This document shows positions 5,543 to 8,549 of a stretch of DNA of 8,549 bases, piece by piece. Position 1 is the first letter of the stretch. Every line of letters begins with the position of its first letter. The DNA lies in NCBI GenBank assembly GCA_003511825.1, contig DOIU01000149.1:1-8549 (forward strand). The letters are read 5' to 3'. This stretch comes from Gammaproteobacteria bacterium (GTDB taxonomy: Bacteria > Pseudomonadota > Gammaproteobacteria > Granulosicoccales > Granulosicoccaceae). The position numbers and the translations under genes are program-made. Below the pieces are notes generated by a model. The model worked only from the letters and a program-made list of their open reading frames with translations, searched no databases and had not been told where the DNA came from.

Positions 5543-5574
5543 CCGCCCGGCTTGGATTTTCCGGGCGGTTTTTT
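5543..5574 (+). terminator. Rho-independent terminator of the plus-strand cassette
   Basis: CCGCCCGG (5543-5550) and CCGGGCGG (5561-5568) form a perfect 8-bp GC-rich stem with a 10-base loop, followed by six T (5569-5574). It lies 17 bases after the SDR stop and before the convergent asmA stop at 5585. On the minus strand there is no T-run after the stem, so it should act mainly on the plus-strand transcripts. Confidence 0.93.
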
Positions 5575-5584
5575 AACGAGGGGT

Positions 5585-7816
5585 TTAGTTGAACAAGCCC
5601 TTCAACGCATCTCGCGCTTTGTCCTCAAGCTTTTCTCTTTCTCGCTTTTCGCGCTCTTTGAGCTGCTGGCGCAATTTTTCTTCGTTGGCTTTCAGCTTCT
5701 CTCTCGCGCGCGCTTCTTCTGCCTTGAGTTTGGCTTTGGCCTCATTTTCCGCATCTTTTAGCTTGGCCTTGAGGTCATCCTTCATCGCTTGTACCAAGGC
5801 CTTGGTAAAGTCAGCCGACAAGTCACTGAACTTCCCGCGTATAGGCACATTCAGCTTGACCCCACCCAAGTCCTTTCGGGCTTTACCGCCCTGCCCTTTG
5901 GAGGTGCCTGACAAGAGGGTTTTGAGCGTATAGTCAACGTACTCTTGGGGCAGATCGACCTTACCCTTACCGCCCAGACGCAACACGGGCGCTCGCAGAT
6001 CGAGATCATCACTGAAAAGGACGCCATTAGTGAAAGTGCCGCTCATGGTCAACGCCGAGAAGTCAGTCTTTTTAAAGTTTTCTTCTTCGTCTAGCTTTTC
6101 GCCTCTGAGGGTGGCACGCGCACGCCGCAGCTGGTAGGCGATGTTAATACCATTAATGGCCCCATCGACAAAGCTCATGTTGTAGCCACCATTGAGCTTT
6201 GCTTTCAGCCCATTGACGGAGTTGCCACGCGTCGTCACATCAAAGGCGAACATGCCTTTACCGCTCAAGGGCGCATCATCTTGCAGCAAATCTGCCAGTA
6301 GCGGCTCGGCGAGTATGCCGTCGAGATTCGCCTTAGCGGCAAACGCAGGTATCTCTTTGCGCGCGTCTACTGTGACGCTCGAATCAATCTTGCCATCATA
6401 CAGCCGGGCCGCGATACCTGGGAGTGAAATCACGCCACCCTTGGCTTTCACCGGTATCACGATAGACTTCGCGGTAAGGTTGCTGACCTTGATATCATCC
6501 ACTGCGAACCGTCCGTCAACATCCAATTTGCGCATCAATTCAAGCGGCAAATCGATCGGAGTATCTTCGGCGCTGGCCGTGGCAGGCGCTTCACCTTCCG
6601 GCGCAGGCGCCTCGCCCTCGGGAGGAGGTGGCGGCAGGTAGCGATCAACATCGATGGCGTCCACCTTGAAATCAAAGCGCACCGGCGGCAGGTCACCGGC
6701 GAGATCAGGTACTGAGAGATTACCGGAGAACGTCGTGTCATCCAGGGTGATGGTGAGCTTATCCAGCTGCGCCGATTTGGCATTCGCCTTGGCCTCCAAC
6801 GCTAACCCGACCGCTTTGAGCACATCATCGTCTGCGGTTTCCGGCGCCTCGATACCCAGCTGCTCGAAGATCGGCAACAAGCTGAAGGTGTCAGGCGTTG
6901 ACAGCGCGGCGGTGATTTGCGGGTCGGTGTCGAGTGCCGTCACGTTAATAGCCCCCTGCAGCTCAATACCCAAGGCCTCAATCAGAACGGAAGCAATATC
7001 CACCGTCTGCTGCTCAAGATCTGCCGTGATATCGGCGCGAATGGACAACTCAGCGTCCTCAATCGGCACGCCCTCACCGCTGGCGCTGGTGGTGAGGCTC
7101 AGCTCTGCGAGCTGGTATTTCTGCTGCTCAAGATCCAGCATCACCTTGCCATCAGCGTCAAAGCGCGCCTGCATCGCCAAACTGTTGCTGATGAGATCAA
7201 ACCCGGCCTTGAGCGCGAAAGGCTTGGCCAACTCAATCGCACCGGTATCGAGGTTCACGTCGCTAAGCTGAGCATCGAGTCCGGCCTGCTTGTCCAGCCA
7301 ACTGATATTGGCATTCTTAAACGCCACGCCACCCACCGCCAGGGCGGCAATCGCGGGAGCACCGCCCTCCACTTCCGTGGTCTCATCATCGGTCGTGGTC
7401 GAGGTGGTCGCGCTGGCTTGCATCAGGTCGTCCCAGTTGGTCGAGCCATCTGCCGCGCGCTGTAAGTCCAACATCAAGCCGCTGAGTGAGACCGCATCAA
7501 CGTGAATCTGCCGTCGCAACAGCGGCAACACTTCAATGCTGACGTTCGCCTCGTCAATGCGGGCAAACGGTCGATCACCGAAGCCCTTGGCATTAGACAA
7601 CTCCACCTCACCGATAGAAATGCCCACCCAAGGGAAGAACGAGGCATCCAGCTCACCGTTGATGGTGAGATCGCGACCGGTTTGCTCGCGAGTGATGTCT
7701 TCAATCTGTTCTTTGTAGGCGTTCAGGTCCAGGGTTGAGATAAAAATGGCCAGAACAAGGAATAAAACAACGACCAGTGCGACGATTCCAATCATCGCGC
7801 GCTTGAGGAATTTCAT
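5585..7816 (-). CDS. asmA: AsmA-family envelope protein with charged coiled-coil tail
   Basis: The 743-residue protein starts at ATG 7816 (MKFLKRAMIG), directly before a single membrane segment at about 8-27; an upstream in-frame GTG at 7888 would place an odd 24-residue extension before it. AsmA proteins are inner-membrane anchored, with a large periplasmic beta-rich body of the bridge-like lipid-transfer type, tied to outer-membrane lipid homeostasis. The N-terminal signature is clear: LNAYKEQIEDITREQTGRDL (31-50), INGELDASFFPWVGISIGEV (52-71) and STNWDDLM (125-132). A second conserved block runs about 520-675 (SGKGMFAFDV, GAINGINIAY, RLGGKGKVDL). Between them lies a proline-rich linker with repeated PEGEAPA (395-412). 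Residues 678-738 form a very Lys/Glu/Arg-rich coiled coil. No clear promoter was found in 7817-7947. Convergent with the SDR gene. The symbol reflects family, not proven orthology. Confidence 0.93.
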   Translation of the reverse strand: MKFLKRAMIGIVALVVVLFLVLAIFISTLDLNAYKEQIEDITREQTGRDLTINGELDASFFPWVGISIGEVELSNAKGFGDRPFARIDEANVSIEVLPLLRRQIHVDAVSLSGLMLDLQRAADGSTNWDDLMQASATTSTTTDDETTEVEGGAPAIAALAVGGVAFKNANISWLDKQAGLDAQLSDVNLDTGAIELAKPFALKAGFDLISNSLAMQARFDADGKVMLDLEQQKYQLAELSLTTSASGEGVPIEDAELSIRADITADLEQQTVDIASVLIEALGIELQGAINVTALDTDPQITAALSTPDTFSLLPIFEQLGIEAPETADDDVLKAVGLALEAKANAKSAQLDKLTITLDDTTFSGNLSVPDLAGDLPPVRFDFKVDAIDVDRYLPPPPPEGEAPAPEGEAPATASAEDTPIDLPLELMRKLDVDGRFAVDDIKVSNLTAKSIVIPVKAKGGVISLPGIAARLYDGKIDSSVTVDARKEIPAFAAKANLDGILAEPLLADLLQDDAPLSGKGMFAFDVTTRGNSVNGLKAKLNGGYNMSFVDGAINGINIAYQLRRARATLRGEKLDEEENFKKTDFSALTMSGTFTNGVLFSDDLDLRAPVLRLGGKGKVDLPQEYVDYTLKTLLSGTSKGQGGKARKDLGGVKLNVPIRGKFSDLSADFTKALVQAMKDDLKAKLKDAENEAKAKLKAEEARAREKLKANEEKLRQQLKEREKREREKLEDKARDALKGLFN

Positions 7817-7947
7817 CAGTGTGTTCTCAAAAAAGTCCGAGTGATTCTGAGTGTAGAGTCTAGTGCATGGCGTGGGAGCCATCCACACGGTGATCGCCCA
7901 AGCGGCGTATCCGTAATCTCCGAGGCGGACGCAACGCTACCCGCTCT

Positions 7948-8549
7948 CTACAAAGGTAGCACCCCTTGGTCCCAGGCTGACGAGGGCTCAGCGCGCCCTA
8001 CCACCTCGCCACGGGAATTGAGGATGTCGGGACGGAAGTGATCCCCCAACACATTGAGTTGCTCAACGGACAACACGGCGATTTTTTCCAACAGGGCACC
8101 GAGTACAACCTTCGCCGCATCGCTGTCGCCACTATCGACCTTGAGTGCCAAGCCAAAACCCAGCTCCGGCAGGACGCCACTGTACACGCCCTGCGCGCCA
8201 TTCTTTACAATCAGCCGCTCGCCGAGCATATCCACCAGCAAAGTGCTGAGCTCACCCGTCCCTCCGTACATATGCGGGTTTTCAGCGATGGCTTGACGGA
8301 TAAATCGCGCTTGGTCGGCGCGTTCCGCTGACAGCACTGATGGATCGGCAAAGCGGGCATAAGCCCAGGCCAAGCGCTGTAATGGCACCGCAAGCGTGGG
8401 GATACCGCAGCCATCGTAGCCCCATGGCAATTGCAAAGACTGCAAACCGGTGAACTCACCAACGACATCAAACCAGCGCCGCTGTGCGGGGTGCGAATAC
8501 AAGCGGTAGTTCTGCGTATTGTCGTTATGCGCAAGACATGCAGTGAGAA
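7948..8549 (-). CDS. L-asparaginase II, C-terminal part (5' end outside window)
   Basis: The open frame runs from the right window edge to TAG at 7948, about 199 codons. It reads LTACLAHNDNTQNYRLYSHP at the edge, then GYDGCGIPTLAVPL, a helix with ARFADPSV, AENPHMYGGTGELSTLL, VKNGAQGVYSGVLPELGFGL and ALKVDSGDSDAA. These are the conserved blocks of the asparaginase II family (rhizobial type, Pfam PF06089), which converts L-asparagine to aspartate and ammonia and is unrelated in sequence to the E. coli AnsA/AnsB enzymes. The family is usually about 330 residues, so roughly the first third, including the start, is missing. No frameshift is visible. It is followed after 131 bases by asmA on the same strand; no obvious terminator was seen in that gap. 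Confidence 0.9.
   Translation of the reverse strand, partial: LTACLAHNDNTQNYRLYSHPAQRRWFDVVGEFTGLQSLQLPWGYDGCGIPTLAVPLQRLAWAYARFADPSVLSAERADQARFIRQAIAENPHMYGGTGELSTLLVDMLGERLIVKNGAQGVYSGVLPELGFGLALKVDSGDSDAAKVVLGALLEKIAVLSVEQLNVLGDHFRPDILNSRGEVVGRAEPSSAWDQGVLPL

Noticed and set aside
5528..7738. Several plus-strand open frames within the asmA region, the longest about 205 codons
   Set aside because: They are antisense to a clear AsmA-family gene, are rich in Ser/Leu/Ala as expected for complements of its codons, and show no recognisable domain.

Overview
The window looks like a chromosomal segment of a gammaproteobacterium, probably a marine or environmental relative of the Pseudomonadales/Cellvibrionales. 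The clues are a minus-strand housekeeping backbone of L-asparaginase II, an AsmA-family protein, MutY, YggX and tRNA-Phe. As I recall it, asmA-mutY-yggX is a conserved neighbourhood in pseudomonads. No genus can be assigned from sequence alone.

Layout by region. (1) 1-1580 is visibly AT-richer accessory DNA downstream of the tRNA-Phe 3' end. It carries a minus-strand, overlapping three-gene operon that I read as an ABC-three component (ABC-3C) conflict/defence system: a nuclease-like effector (375-1334), a small middle component (133-378) and the first 39 codons of the SMC-like ABC ATPase (20-136). The ATPase is cut just before its expected Walker A motif by a sequence that looks like the end of an IS3-family insertion sequence (1-19), so the system is probably inactivated. 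(2) 1585-3080 is core: tRNA-Phe(GAA) with a strong stable-RNA promoter, yggX and mutY, whose stop and start codons overlap. (3) 3191-5574 is a plus-strand cassette lying between mutY and asmA: an AraC-type regulator that has lost its DNA-binding domain, an exported NTF2/SnoaL-like protein, an ABM-fold monooxygenase-like protein and a short-chain dehydrogenase, closed by a strong intrinsic terminator. The dehydrogenase carries a +1 frameshift that coincides with a perfect 19-bp hairpin (4993-5035). (4) 5585-8549 is core again: an AsmA-family envelope protein with a proline-rich linker and a charged coiled-coil tail, and the C-terminal part of an L-asparaginase II running off the right edge.

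How the parts relate. The effector, middle component and ATPase of the ABC-3C system are translationally coupled and would act together. The plus-strand cassette looks like a small oxidative/reductive module (monooxygenase plus ketoreductase plus exported NTF2-fold protein) with its own regulator, of unknown substrate. Both the regulator and the reductase look damaged, so the cassette may be decaying. The most notable observations are the interrupted ABC-3C operon beside tRNA-Phe, the frameshift at a perfect palindrome in the dehydrogenase, and an eight-G tract inside mutY that could make this repair gene slip-prone.
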